Positions 8,200-16,411 are shown, counted from the stretch's first letter. The stretch is 64,000 bases of DNA from Sanguibacter hominis ATCC BAA-789 (GCF_012396185.1 NZ_JAAXOW010000005.1:1-64000), one strand, 5' to 3'. Made by a program: numbers and translations. The notes: a model not told the origin generated them from the letters alone.

Positions 8200-9230
8200 C
8201 GGTAGAGCGCGTTCGCGAGGCGGGTGATCGTGCCCGCGGTCGACGGCCCGAAGGACAACAGCTCTGTGTCAGGCGCGTCGATCACGCGCCGGGTCGCGGC
8301 CGCGGGCGTCTGGCCGATGCCCGGGATCCCGAGCAGCGCGTCGACACCACCGACGGACTCGAGGCCCGCGCTCATGACGAGCAGGACGTCCGGTGCGGCG
8401 TTGATCATCCCCTCGCTCGTGATGGGCGTAAAGCTGCGGTCCAGGCCGATCGCCGTGCCAGCATCCTCCGCGCCGACCGCCTCGATCATCGCGTCGGCAC
8501 CCGAGCCGGGGCCGCCCAGCAGGTAGACGCCCGCCGTGCCGCGCACATAGAGGAACGCGACGCGCGGCCCCGACCCGTCCGCCGGGGCGAGCGCGCGTGC
8601 CTCGGCGATCTCGGCGTCGGTCCGAGCGACCAGCTCCTCGCCCGCGGCGGGGACGCCGAGCGCGGCCGCCACGGCGCGGATGTGGTCGTCGATGCCCGCA
8701 AGAGTGCGCTCCGGGTCGAGGAAGACCACCGGGATGCCGGCGGCCCGCAGCTGGTCGAAGACCTCGGGCGGGCCGATCGAGGTGTCGGTGAGCACCACGG
8801 TGGGGTCGAGCGCGAGAATCGACTCGACGTTCAGCGCGTGGCTCGAGCCCGTGACGACCGGCAGGTGCTCGGCCTCCTCGAAGCCGCTCGCGACGTCCCG
8901 CCCGATGACGTTGTCGCCCAGGCCGAGCGAGAAGACGATCTCGGCGAACGTGCCATACAGGTCGACGGCGAGGATGCGGCTCGCGTCGGTGACGGTGACC
9001 TCGACGCCGTCGGCCGACGTGACGGTCGCCGGGAGCGTGGGGGTCGGGGTCGCCAGCGGGCGCACCGGGTCGGCGAGCGCCTCGATCGTGCGTGGTCCCG
9101 TCGGGCCCGAGGTGGTGCCTGTCTGCTCGCTCGCTGGGGTCGCGCCGGCGGCGCCGCAACCCGCGGCGAGCGTGCAGACCGCGATCGCGGCGAGGGCCGC
9201 GCGCAGCCGCGCCGTCGTCCGCTCACGCAT
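8196..9230 (-). CDS. hmuT: Haem-binding lipoprotein of the ABC transporter
   Basis: A 344-residue substrate-binding lipoprotein. The signal peptide ends in the lipobox LAAGC with Cys25 as lipidation site. The rest is a periplasmic-binding fold of the BtuF/HmuT class, with the family segments ASRILAVDLYG, VLTDTSIGPPEV and VVFLDPERTLAGIDDHIRAVAAALG. It captures haem at the cell surface and hands it to HmuU. The start overlaps the upstream surface-protein gene by eight bases. Confidence 0.9.
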   Translation of the reverse strand: MRERTTARLRAALAAIAVCTLAAGCGAAGATPASEQTGTTSGPTGPRTIEALADPVRPLATPTPTLPATVTSADGVEVTVTDASRILAVDLYGTFAEIVFSLGLGDNVIGRDVASGFEEAEHLPVVTGSSHALNVESILALDPTVVLTDTSIGPPEVFDQLRAAGIPVVFLDPERTLAGIDDHIRAVAAALGVPAAGEELVARTDAEIAEARALAPADGSGPRVAFLYVRGTAGVYLLGGPGSGADAMIEAVGAEDAGTAIGLDRSFTPITSEGMINAAPDVLLVMSAGLESVGGVDALLGIPGIGQTPAAATRRVIDAPDTELLSFGPSTAGTITRLANALYR

Positions 9231-10068
9231 CTCGGTCCGCGTCGTTCACGGGCGCTGCATCGCCGGGAGTCGCTGCGGTGCGCCGTCGCGCGAGGAGGAA
9301 CGCGATGCCGCCGAGGACGACGACCGCGCCGACCCCGACCCACACGAGCGGTGCGCCGCCAGCGGCGCTGTCGGCGGACGTGGCGCTCGAGGTCGCGGGG
9401 ACCGGGGACGCGGACGACACCGCGGGACCCTCGGTCGTCGGCGGTGCGGTCTCGGCGGCGTCGGACGTCCCTGCCGGCGCCGTCGTCGCGTCGGTCGGCT
9501 CAGCGGCGCCGGGCGCGGCGAACGTCAGCGGGATGCGCACGTCGGCCGAGCGGTTGTCGATCCGCGTGTGGTCGGCGAAGGTCGCGAGGACGCAGCCGTC
9601 GGGCGCGGCCGCCTCGTCGAGGCAGTCGGTCAGGTTGTCCTGCGCGACGACCGTCGTCGTCAGCTCGAACGACCCGCCGGGGCCGAACGGCTGCGCGAGG
9701 TCCTTGCCGTACGACGGCGGGTTCGAGGAGAACCAGCCGCTCGATCCGGTCGTGCCCGCCATGTCGACGCCCCCGAGGCACGGCGTCGGCCGCTTCTCTG
9801 GGCCGTTGTCGACGCAGACCGCGACGTAGATGCCGATGGACTCGTCGAAGCCCTCGCCCGTGACGGTGAGCTCGGCGCCGGTCGGGTCGAGGCCGGTCGC
9901 GCGGGTCACCGTGACCTTCTGGCCCTCCGGTCCCTCGCCTGACACGGGGCCATCGGCGCCGTGGGCCCCCGGTGCGACGGCGAGGAGGCCGAGCGTCGCG
10001 ACCGCGGTCGCGAGGGCGCGGCGGAGCGGCAGCCGGAGGCCGGCTGCGGGCACGGGGGTGCTGAGCAT
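9223..10068 (-). CDS. Membrane-anchored cell-surface protein of the haem locus
   Basis: A 281-residue protein with an N-terminal signal peptide (cleavage near residue 38), one extracellular beta-rich domain (about 45-190), a Thr/Ala/Ser-rich stalk, and a C-terminal TM helix followed by RRR. The domain holds TVTGEGF, four cysteines and IPLTF. From memory this domain accompanies HtaA-type haem receptors in actinobacteria, but no HtaA repeat itself is present here. It is first in the hmu operon, directly behind a DtxR-like box, so a role in capturing haem or passing it to HmuT is inferred, not shown. Confidence 0.75.
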   Translation of the reverse strand: MLSTPVPAAGLRLPLRRALATAVATLGLLAVAPGAHGADGPVSGEGPEGQKVTVTRATGLDPTGAELTVTGEGFDESIGIYVAVCVDNGPEKRPTPCLGGVDMAGTTGSSGWFSSNPPSYGKDLAQPFGPGGSFELTTTVVAQDNLTDCLDEAAAPDGCVLATFADHTRIDNRSADVRIPLTFAAPGAAEPTDATTAPAGTSDAAETAPPTTEGPAVSSASPVPATSSATSADSAAGGAPLVWVGVGAVVVLGGIAFLLARRRTAATPGDAAPVNDADRDA

Positions 10069-10113
10069 CGAAGGGGTTTCCTCGTCGGCGCGGAGAGAGG
10101 CAGGTTGCGGCGA

Positions 10114-10132
10114 AGTAAGGATAGCCTTTGTC
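10114..10132 (-). promoter_or_regulatory. DtxR/IdeR-like iron box of the hmu operon
   Basis: The sequence GTAAGGATAGCCTTTG resembles the DtxR/IdeR consensus TTAGGTTAGSCTAACCTAA in its core (TAAGG, TAGCCT). It lies 46 bases upstream of the surface-protein start, where a repressor would block the hmu promoter when iron is sufficient. Confidence 0.55.
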
Positions 10133-10154
10133 GCGCGCGGACGGGGTGGCCGTC

Positions 10155-10835
10155 TCAGAGGTGAATGTCACCCAGCTCGGCAAAGAGCGCCTGGTTGAGA
10201 CGGAACGCTTCCTGTGCCTCTGCGACGACCGCTGCGCGACCCTCGTCGTCGAACCGGATCGCGTCGAGCCGCTCGCGATAGACGTCCTTGAAGACCTTCG
10301 CCTTCTCGATGCCCTCGAAGCGGTAGAAGGAGACCCCCGCATCGCCGAGGCCGTAGTGGCGCTGCAGCATCGTGCGGATGATCTGGCCGCCCGAGAGGTC
10401 ACCGAGGTAGCGGGTGTAGGCGTGCGCGGCGTACCGGGGGAGGGAGTCGATCGCGTCGAGGCGGGCGACGTACCGTGCGGTCGCTGGCAGGACGGTGATC
10501 TTCGCGGTCCAGTCGGCACCGAAGAGGTGCTCGAGGTCCTGCTCGATCTGCGGTGTGCGCTCGAGCTCGGCGAAGACGATCTGGGCTGCCGCACCCTCGG
10601 GGGTCGCGGCGATGCGTTCGCTCGCGGCTTCGAGGGCGCTGTAGATCGCGAGCTGTTGCGCTGCCAGGTCGGCGTAGGCGGCCTTGCCGCGCTCGCCGAA
10701 GCCGCCGGACATGAGGGTCTCGACGAAGCCCATCGTCTCGGCTTCGCGGTGGACCTGGCGGGTGCCCTCGCGCAGCAGGGCCGAGAGGGTGGCGCGGTCC
10801 GTCGCGGTCGTGACGGTGGGAGCGGTGGCGGTCAC
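10155..10835 (-). CDS. hmuO: Haem oxygenase (biliverdin-producing)
   Basis: A 226-residue all-helical haem oxygenase. It opens the haem ring to release iron. The proximal haem ligand is His29 in the segment LREGTRQVHREAE, and the distal-helix signature GDLSGGQ is present. Length fits the HmuO/HugZ-unrelated HO-1 family. The GTG at 10835 was chosen because GGAG lies seven bases upstream and family homology starts just after; a longer frame begins 87 bases earlier but has no ribosome-binding site. The gene has its own iron box and runs in the same direction as the haem uptake operon, completing a haem-iron acquisition pathway. Confidence 0.9.
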   Translation of the reverse strand: MTATAPTVTTATDRATLSALLREGTRQVHREAETMGFVETLMSGGFGERGKAAYADLAAQQLAIYSALEAASERIAATPEGAAAQIVFAELERTPQIEQDLEHLFGADWTAKITVLPATARYVARLDAIDSLPRYAAHAYTRYLGDLSGGQIIRTMLQRHYGLGDAGVSFYRFEGIEKAKVFKDVYRERLDAIRFDDEGRAAVVAEAQEAFRLNQALFAELGDIHL

Positions 10836-10928
10836 TGAGGGTCTCCGGTGCGGTCGTCGAGGCCGGCGTGGCCGGTCGGTCGTGTGCTGACGGAACGTCA
10901 TGACACACTGACACCTCACCACACGTAG

Positions 10929-10947
10929 TTAGGTATGCCTACCCTTG
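10929..10947 (-). promoter_or_regulatory. DtxR/IdeR-like iron box of haem oxygenase
   Basis: TTAGGTATGCCTACCCT is a near match to the DtxR/IdeR consensus, better than the box in front of the hmu operon. It lies about 95 bases upstream of the GTG of haem oxygenase, with the divergent DinB gene on the other side. Confidence 0.65.
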
Positions 10948-11004
10948 TTCACACGGTGAGACGGGCCCTGGCGCGCGCCCAGTCGCACGTGGTTACGCTC
11001 GTCC

Positions 11005-11577
11005 ATGGACACGACACCCGACACGCCCGCGGAGCCCTATGTCGCCGCAGTCGAACCCGACGTGAAGGACTGGACCTGGGTGCTGCGCGAGACGTGCCCC
11101 GAGTGCGGCTTCACCGCCGCAGACGTCGACCCTCGCACCGTGCCAGAGCTCGTCCCCGCACAGATCGCGTTCTGGCGTCGAGTCCTCGTCGACCCGCGCG
11201 TCAGCGAGCGGCCCGCGCCCGACGTGTGGTCACCCCTCGAGTACGCCTGCCACGTGCGCGACGTCTATGACATCTTCGGCACCCGCGTCGAGCTCATCCG
11301 CGACGAGGACGACCCGACGTTCCGCAACTGGGACCAGGACGAGGCCGCCGTCGTCGGCCGCTACCGTGAGCAGCGCCCGCTCGTCGTCGCCGACGAGCTC
11401 ACCGAGAGCGCCGCTGCGCTCGCCGCCATCGTGCAGACGCTCCCCGAGGACGCGTGGGACCGGCGCGGCGAGCGGTCGAACGGCTCGTCCTTCACGACGG
11501 CGACGCTCCTGCAGTACTTCCTGCACGACGTCGTGCACCACGTCCACGACGTCCGGCAGCAGCTCGGGGACGTCTGA
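11005..11577 (+). CDS. DinB-family metal-dependent protein
   Basis: A 190-residue protein of the DinB/YfiT four-helix superfamily. The region 55-185 carries the typical WSPLEYACHVRDVY helix, a central acidic stretch and the final helix LLQYFLHDVVHHVHDVRQQL. The histidines in these helices would bind one divalent metal. Members act as thiol transferases (mycothiol or bacillithiol dependent) or have no known function; the substrate here cannot be read from the sequence. The N-terminal ECGF segment is a short extension. It is monocistronic, facing the TetR gene. Confidence 0.8.
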   Translation: MDTTPDTPAEPYVAAVEPDVKDWTWVLRETCPECGFTAADVDPRTVPELVPAQIAFWRRVLVDPRVSERPAPDVWSPLEYACHVRDVYDIFGTRVELIRDEDDPTFRNWDQDEAAVVGRYREQRPLVVADELTESAAALAAIVQTLPEDAWDRRGERSNGSSFTTATLLQYFLHDVVHHVHDVRQQLGDV

Positions 11578-11589
11578 CGGACGCAGCCA

Positions 11590-11613
11590 GGCCCCGGCTG
11601 TGCGGTCGGGGCC
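11590..11613. terminator. Hairpin between convergent DinB and TetR genes
   Basis: GGCCCCG (11590-11596) and CGGGGCC (11607-11613) form a 7-bp GC stem with a ten-base loop between two convergent genes. A modest terminator. Confidence 0.5.
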
Positions 11614-11631
11614 GTCTCGGCGAGAGCGGCG

Positions 11632-12327
11632 TCAGTGGTGGAAGGGGCAGCCGGCCGGGCCGGTCGGCGCAGGGCGCATGGTCGCCCCCGACAGTGCCGG
11701 CTCTTCGTCCACAGCGACCCCCGAGCTCGCGGACGCCGGCGGGACCCCGATCGCGCGGAGCACGAACTCCTCCGTCGCGCGCGTCGCGACCGCACGGGAC
11801 GCGTCGTCGTGCCCGAGCGTGCGGCCTGACAGGCAGGCGTTCACGAGCGCGACCGTGACGCTGAGGTCCTGCGGCGGGAACGCGCGGCGCTCGATGCCGG
11901 TGCCGATGATCCGCTTGAGGATGCCCTCGACCATGTCGGCGTGCTCCCGGAGCTGGTGCTGCGTCCCGCGGGAGACGACCGTGCGCAGGTCCGGCCCGGG
12001 CGCGAGGTGGAACACGCGCTTGAGGCGCATCTGCGCGCGGACGTACGTGCGCAGCTGGTCGACAGGGTCGTCGACGTTCTCGAGCTCACGCTCGAGGCTC
12101 GCCACGTACTGCTCGGTCTCATGGTTGATGAACCCGACGAGCAGCGACTCCTTGTCGGGGAAGTGGTTGTAGACGGCGGTGCGCCCGATCTTGGCCGCCT
12201 GGGCGATCTGCGCGAGCGTGATCGAGTCGAAGCCGCGGTCGTCCATGAGGGTGGCAAGGGCGGTGAACAGCTTGTTGCGGGTCTGTTCGCGGTGCTCAGC
12301 GAGCGAGCCACCGATGATCTTGGGCAT
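11632..12327 (-). CDS. TetR-family transcriptional regulator with C-terminal CPFHH tail
   Basis: A 231-residue TetR-type repressor. The helix-turn-helix is at about 36-56 (ITLAQIAQAAKIGRTAVYNHF), and the ligand domain follows. The ATG at 12327 starts MPKIIGG, a usual TetR opening; the frame is open far upstream but that is GC bias. The last six residues are GCPFHH, after a flexible tail. Cys-Pro followed by histidines can bind haem or metal, which is notable near the haem locus. Target genes are unknown; autoregulation is likely because the upstream region is long and rich in repeats. Confidence 0.85.
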   Translation of the reverse strand: MPKIIGGSLAEHREQTRNKLFTALATLMDDRGFDSITLAQIAQAAKIGRTAVYNHFPDKESLLVGFINHETEQYVASLERELENVDDPVDQLRTYVRAQMRLKRVFHLAPGPDLRTVVSRGTQHQLREHADMVEGILKRIIGTGIERRAFPPQDLSVTVALVNACLSGRTLGHDDASRAVATRATEEFVLRAIGVPPASASSGVAVDEEPALSGATMRPAPTGPAGCPFHH

Positions 12328-12377
12328 GGTGACATTCTGCCACCACTGTGTCATCACATGCGCCATCCGGGCTGTGG

Positions 12378-12507
12378 CGGTCCACACCCTCGGACGGGCA
12401 TCCACAGTGTGAACACCCTGCGTCGAGTTATCCACAGATCTGCTCCACAGGGGTGTGCACCCCGCGAGATATCCAGGGTCCCGCCTGTGGACAGGGCTGT
12501 GGGTTGC
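12378..12507. other. Cluster of DnaA-box-like sequences
   Basis: Five nonamers containing TCCACA lie within 130 bases. TTATCCACA (12428-12436) is a perfect consensus DnaA box. CTGTCCACA (12486-12494, minus strand) differs by one base from TTGTCCACA. GCATCCACA (12398-12406), TGCTCCACA (12441-12449) and CGGTCCACA (12378-12386) match at seven of nine positions. No dnaA or dnaN gene is nearby, so this is not oriC. It may titrate DnaA or let DnaA regulate the neighbouring TetR gene. Confidence 0.5.
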
Positions 12508-12751
12508 GCACACCCCAAATGACAAGGGGATGAAGCCTTGCCGACGGCACCCGAGAGGAATAGGAAAGGAGAGAACTGCACCCCCAGGTCTTCCGGAAAA
12601 CGGACGGGTCGGCGCGCCACGCGCCACGATCGACGACAGCCCACCCGAGCCCGGAAGGCCGACCGCAGCACCGGCACCGAAGGCGGACACGCCGCGGAGC
12701 CATGTGCACGACCACTCGTCGAACGGCCCCAGGCCGAGGTCGTGCGGTCCG

Positions 12752-12780
12752 ACGGAGCCCCGCGAACCGCGGGGCTCCGT
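12752..12780 (+). terminator. Strong hairpin without an obvious gene before it
   Basis: A perfect 13-bp stem (12752-12764 with 12768-12780) and a three-base loop, GC-rich, in terminator style. No plus-strand gene ends here, so it may close an unannotated small RNA. Confidence 0.5.
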
Positions 12781-12850
12781 CCTTGCAGACGCGCGGCACG
12801 AGCGCCCACGATCCTCGCCACAGCGCCCCCGCAGGCCTAGGCTCAGGCCC

Positions 12851-13960
12851 GTGAGCGACGTCGACCGCGGGCCCGAGAGCGAGGAACCCGCACCTGTGGC
12901 ACCCGCTCCGCCCGTCCCACGCCGCAGGTCGGCACGACCCGGCCTCGCCGACGGAAGCCCGAGCCGCCCGGGCATCCGCGCCGTGCGACCACCCGCACCC
13001 GAGCCGGTCACCGACCACGCCCCGCCCGAGCTGCTCACGCCCGCCCCTGCGGGAGCGGGCCGTGCGCGCACGCTCCCCGGACCGCGCAGGCGCGTCGGGC
13101 CCTGGTGCTTCGTCGAGCACCTCGCCGCCGAGGAGCGGACGGACCAGAGCCCGGCGCACGACGTCCCGGTCCACCCCCACACCGGGCTCCAGCTCGTCAC
13201 GTGGATCTTCTCCGGAGCGATCGAGCACCGGACCTCCGCGGCACCGAACGCCGTCGTCCGGGCCGGCGAGCTGTCGCTCCTCACCGCAGGCAGCGGCGCC
13301 TCGCACGGGCTCGCCTACGCGAGCGGCGACGGCTCCCGAACACCGCTCCGCGCCGCTCGCCTCGCGGCGCTCCTTCCCCCCGGTGCCCTCGACCTCCCCG
13401 CGAGCCTCGAGCACCACGCCGACCTGCCGACGCTCGCCGAGGGCGGGGTCCGGCTCACGGTCGCGATCGGCACGGCCTGCGGGATCACCTCGCCCGCCAC
13501 GACGCACCGGCCCCTCGTGTGCGCCCAGCTCGAGCTCGCCGCAGGCTCGCACATCGCCCTGCCCGTCGACCCCACCTTCGAGCACGGGCTCCTCGTCGAC
13601 GACGGGGCCGTCACGGTCGACGACGCGCGCGCGACCGTCGCGGAGCTCGTCGTCCTGCCCGCAGGCCGCACCTACGTGCGCCTCACCGCAGGCGACGCGC
13701 CCACCAGGCTCCTCATCCTCGGCGGACCTCCCGCGGTCGACGAGACCGTGCTGTGGTGGGGGCTCGCCGCGCCCGGCCACGAGGGCATCGCGACCGCCCG
13801 CGCAGACTGGGCAGCGCAACGCACCCGCCGCGCCCACGGCGCGGACCCGAACGCGAGGTTCGGCCGGGTCGACGACGGCGCCGCGCCCGCCACCGCCCCC
13901 GAGCTCGCAGGTGTCCGCCTCCGGGTGCCCGGGCCGCGCGGCCCGCGGCGTCGCGACTGA
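12851..13960 (+). CDS. Pirin-family protein with long N-terminal extension
   Basis: A 369-residue cupin of the pirin family. The core begins near residue 85 (GPWCFVEHL). The metal-binding motif VPVHPHTGLQLVTWIFSG and the later IEHRTSA supply the usual His/His/Glu ligands. Pirins are iron-binding proteins, some with quercetinase activity; the role here is unknown. The first 85 residues are Pro/Arg/Glu-rich and unlike the family. The GTG at 12851 was chosen because TAGGCT ends exactly seven bases before it, the spacing of a leaderless start. A shorter start is possible. Confidence 0.75.
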   Translation: MSDVDRGPESEEPAPVAPAPPVPRRRSARPGLADGSPSRPGIRAVRPPAPEPVTDHAPPELLTPAPAGAGRARTLPGPRRRVGPWCFVEHLAAEERTDQSPAHDVPVHPHTGLQLVTWIFSGAIEHRTSAAPNAVVRAGELSLLTAGSGASHGLAYASGDGSRTPLRAARLAALLPPGALDLPASLEHHADLPTLAEGGVRLTVAIGTACGITSPATTHRPLVCAQLELAAGSHIALPVDPTFEHGLLVDDGAVTVDDARATVAELVVLPAGRTYVRLTAGDAPTRLLILGGPPAVDETVLWWGLAAPGHEGIATARADWAAQRTRRAHGADPNARFGRVDDGAAPATAPELAGVRLRVPGPRGPRRRD

Positions 13961-14062
13961 GACGCCCCAGCGTCCTTGCCTGGCCGCGCGCCCGGGGAAC
14001 GCTGGTCCCCAGAGGCCGCGCGACGGCGGGACAACGCGGCACCCCCCTGCCAGAGTGTGTCT

Positions 14063-15196
14063 GTGGCCACCACACCCGCGACGCGCGACAGGTTCGCCGA
14101 CCTCATGCGCACCGCTGCCCTCGGCGCCGTCATCCTCGGGCACTGGACCATGGCGGCCGTCCGCCCCGACGACGACGAGGTGCTCCGCGTCGGCAACGTC
14201 CTGAGCGACGCCCCGTGGCTGTGGCCCGTGACGTGGGTGCTCGTCCTGATCCCGCTGTTCTTCTTCGTCGGCGGGTTCTCGAACGCGACGAGCCTCGCCC
14301 GGGCGCGTGCCCGCGGGCGCACCGACCGCGCCTGGGTCCGCGGACGTGTGGTCGGTCTGCTGCGCCCCGTCGCGCCGTTCGTGCTCGTCGTCCTCGCCGT
14401 CGTCGCGGCAGCCCTGGCCCTCGGAGCGCCGCGCACGCTCACGCTGACCGTCGCCGTCGTCGTGCTCATGCCCATGTGGTTCGTCGCCGTCTACACCGTC
14501 CTCGCCATGCTGACGCCGACGATGCTCCGCCTCGACGAACGCTTCGGCGTGCGGGTACCGGTCGCGATGGCGCTCGGCTCGGTCGCCGTCGACGCCGTGC
14601 GCATCCTCACCGACGTGCCGCTCACCGGGTACGCCAACTACGTGCTCGTGTGGGGCCTCGCGCAGCAGCTCGGCTTCGCGTACCGCGACGGGCGCCTGCT
14701 GCGGCTCCCGCGGCGCACCGTCGTCGTGTGGTTCGTCCTCGCGCTCGCGGCCATGGCCGCCGCGGCGGCGTCACCGTGGTGGGCCGAGTCGATGGTCGGC
14801 ACCGCGGGCCAGCGGTCGCCCATGAACCCGCCGAGCACCCTGGCGATGCTGCACGTCCTCGTGCAGGTGGCGGGCGTGCTCCTGCTGCGGCCCGTCGTCG
14901 TGGGGCGACTCGACGGGCCGCGCCTCGCGCCGGTCCTCGACCGGGCTGCCGCGCTGTCGATGCGCGCGTTCCTGTGGCACCTGCCCGTCGTCGTCGTGCT
15001 CACGGGGGCGTGGGTCGCGGCCGGGCTGCCGCTGCCCGAACCTGGGAGCGCGACCTGGTGGTGGACGCGCCCGCCGTACCTCGCGGTGCTCGCGGCAGCG
15101 CTCTGGCTCGTCCTCGCCACGGGTGATCGCCTCCGCAGTTCACGAGCGCGCGGCCGCGCCGCGGTACCCGAGGCTCAGGCAGCCGACGCCGGCTGA
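14063..15196 (+). CDS. Acyltransferase-3 family membrane protein
   Basis: A 377-residue integral membrane protein with about ten TM helices. The N-terminal segment RTAALGAVILGHWTMA, with its conserved histidine, and the later FFFVGGFSNA are typical of acyltransferase family 3 (OafA/NodX type). These enzymes move acyl groups onto surface sugars or lipids. The acceptor cannot be deduced. The GTG at 14063 follows a weak -10-like CAGAGT by six bases; a start 29 codons earlier is possible but has no ribosome-binding site. Its 3' end overlaps the convergent DUF4395 gene by 22 bases. Confidence 0.75.
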   Translation: MATTPATRDRFADLMRTAALGAVILGHWTMAAVRPDDDEVLRVGNVLSDAPWLWPVTWVLVLIPLFFFVGGFSNATSLARARARGRTDRAWVRGRVVGLLRPVAPFVLVVLAVVAAALALGAPRTLTLTVAVVVLMPMWFVAVYTVLAMLTPTMLRLDERFGVRVPVAMALGSVAVDAVRILTDVPLTGYANYVLVWGLAQQLGFAYRDGRLLRLPRRTVVVWFVLALAAMAAAAASPWWAESMVGTAGQRSPMNPPSTLAMLHVLVQVAGVLLLRPVVVGRLDGPRLAPVLDRAAALSMRAFLWHLPVVVVLTGAWVAAGLPLPEPGSATWWWTRPPYLAVLAAALWLVLATGDRLRSSRARGRAAVPEAQAADAG

Positions 15197-15666
15197 CGCA
15201 GGCGGATGTCGTTGCACGCCTCGCACACCGACTCAGGGATGAGGCCGACCGATTGCAGGCGGCCGAAGATCCAGCACCCGAGGCAGAATGCGAGCGCGGA
15301 CTCGAGCGTCGCGGCGAGGACGACGAGGCCGACGAGCACCCAGGCGACTGTCGGGGCTCCCGACGCGTACGCGACGAGCGCACCGACCGTGAGCGTCGCG
15401 CCGATGCCCTGCGCGAAGCGCTTGGGCGGGCCGGGGACGAGGCGAGGGGCCCCCAACCGGGGCGCGATCACGCGCTGCGCGAGCCACCCGAGGACCGACA
15501 GGCGCGGTCCTGCGAGCACGCGGCCGAGGAACCCGGCCGCGAGGACCGCGAGCACGATCCACGACTGCGTCACGAGCGACGTGACCGCAAGCACGACGAC
15601 GCCGGCCGCGACGGTGCGCGCCGCGAGCTCGTTGACCGGGTTGGGGAAGGAGAAGAAAGACCGCAT
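15175..15666 (-). CDS. DUF4395 membrane protein
   Basis: A 163-residue membrane protein of the DUF4395 family, recognised by the N-terminal NPVNELAARTVA segment and the C-terminal FCLGCWIFGRLQ with Cys pair, followed by CEAC. About four TM helices. The cysteines near the C-terminus (CLGC and CEAC) could bind metal or form disulfides. In other genomes relatives sit beside thioredoxin or sulfur-transfer genes; that context is absent here. Function unknown. The frame is open upstream, but homology begins at this ATG. Confidence 0.8.
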   Translation of the reverse strand: MRSFFSFPNPVNELAARTVAAGVVVLAVTSLVTQSWIVLAVLAAGFLGRVLAGPRLSVLGWLAQRVIAPRLGAPRLVPGPPKRFAQGIGATLTVGALVAYASGAPTVAWVLVGLVVLAATLESALAFCLGCWIFGRLQSVGLIPESVCEACNDIRLRQPASAA

Positions 15667-15720
15667 GGGGCGAAGTCTGCGGCCCGGACGAGGCTCTGGC
15701 AAAGCCGGAGGACCTGTGTC

Positions 15721-15752
15721 CCAGCGTTCGGGCGCCGCCCGTGCGACGCTGG
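15721..15752. repeat. Nested inverted repeat in divergent promoter region
   Basis: CCAGCGT (15721-15727) pairs with ACGCTGG (15746-15752), and CGGGCG/CGCCCG pair inside. It lies between the divergent DUF4395 and methyltransferase genes and may be an operator or an mRNA hairpin. Confidence 0.35.
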
Positions 15753-15799
15753 CTGCGGACGCGCGCCGTCGAGCGGCGCGCACGGACGAGGAGGACCCA

Positions 15800-16411
15800 G
15801 TGAGCCAGCGGACCCCGAGCCGGTGGGAGCAGATCGTCGCGGCCAACCCGGACCACTCGGCGTGGTACGTCGAACGGTTCCGCGCGATGGCAGCGCGAGG
15901 CGACGACCTGCACGGCGAGTCGCGCCTCGTCGACGCGATGGTGCCGCGCGGCTCGCGCATCCTCGACGCAGGCTCCGGCCCCGGGCGCGTCGGCGGCGAG
16001 CTGGCACGTCGCGGGCATACGGTCGTCGGCGTCGACGTCGACCCGGTGCTCATCGAGGCGGCGCGGGCGGACCACCCGGACGCGACCTGGGTCGTCGACG
16101 ACATCTGCGAGATGGACCTCACGGCGCACGGGATCGACGAGGGGTTCGACGTCGTCGTCTCGGCGGGCAACGTCATGACGTTCCTCGCGGAGGGCACGCA
16201 CGCGGCCGCGCTCGAGCGGATGAGGGCGCACCTGCGCCCGCGCGGACGCGTCGTCGTCGGCTTCGGGGCTGGGCGGGGCTACGAGGTGCGTGAGTTGCTC
16301 GGGGACGCGCGCACGGCCGGTCTCGTGCCGGACCTCATGCTCGCGACGTGGGACCTGCGCCCCTACGAGTCGGACAGCGACTTCGTCGTCGCGGTGCTGC
16401 GCGCCGACTGA
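15800..16411 (+). CDS. Class I SAM-dependent methyltransferase
   Basis: A 203-residue Rossmann-fold methyltransferase. Motif I is ILDAGSGPGRVGGELA near residues 52-67, the acidic residue that binds the ribose is in VVGVDVDPVL, and VVSAGNVMTFL forms motif IV. The substrate cannot be named. GTG at 15800 has GAGGAGG six bases upstream. The last 49 bases overlap the convergent LacI-family gene. Confidence 0.85.
   Translation: MSQRTPSRWEQIVAANPDHSAWYVERFRAMAARGDDLHGESRLVDAMVPRGSRILDAGSGPGRVGGELARRGHTVVGVDVDPVLIEAARADHPDATWVVDDICEMDLTAHGIDEGFDVVVSAGNVMTFLAEGTHAAALERMRAHLRPRGRVVVGFGAGRGYEVRELLGDARTAGLVPDLMLATWDLRPYESDSDFVVAVLRAD

Larger units (their letters stand above)
12328..12850. other. Long intergenic region with DnaA-box-like cluster and a strong hairpin
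   Basis: No convincing protein gene is seen between the TetR gene and pirin. The first 180 bases hold repeated TCCACA motifs, annotated separately. The rest includes a purine-rich GGAAAGGAGAG stretch without a good start codon after it, and a perfect hairpin at 12752-12780. A small RNA running rightwards and ending at that hairpin is possible. Confidence 0.5.

Noticed and set aside
12378-12507. Chromosomal replication origin
   Set aside because: DnaA boxes are present, but dnaA, dnaN, gyrB and an AT-rich unwinding region are all absent.
12428-14143. Minus-strand frame opposite pirin and the DnaA-box region
   Set aside because: Gly/Arg/Glu-rich nonsense without homology; pirin on the plus strand explains the sequence.
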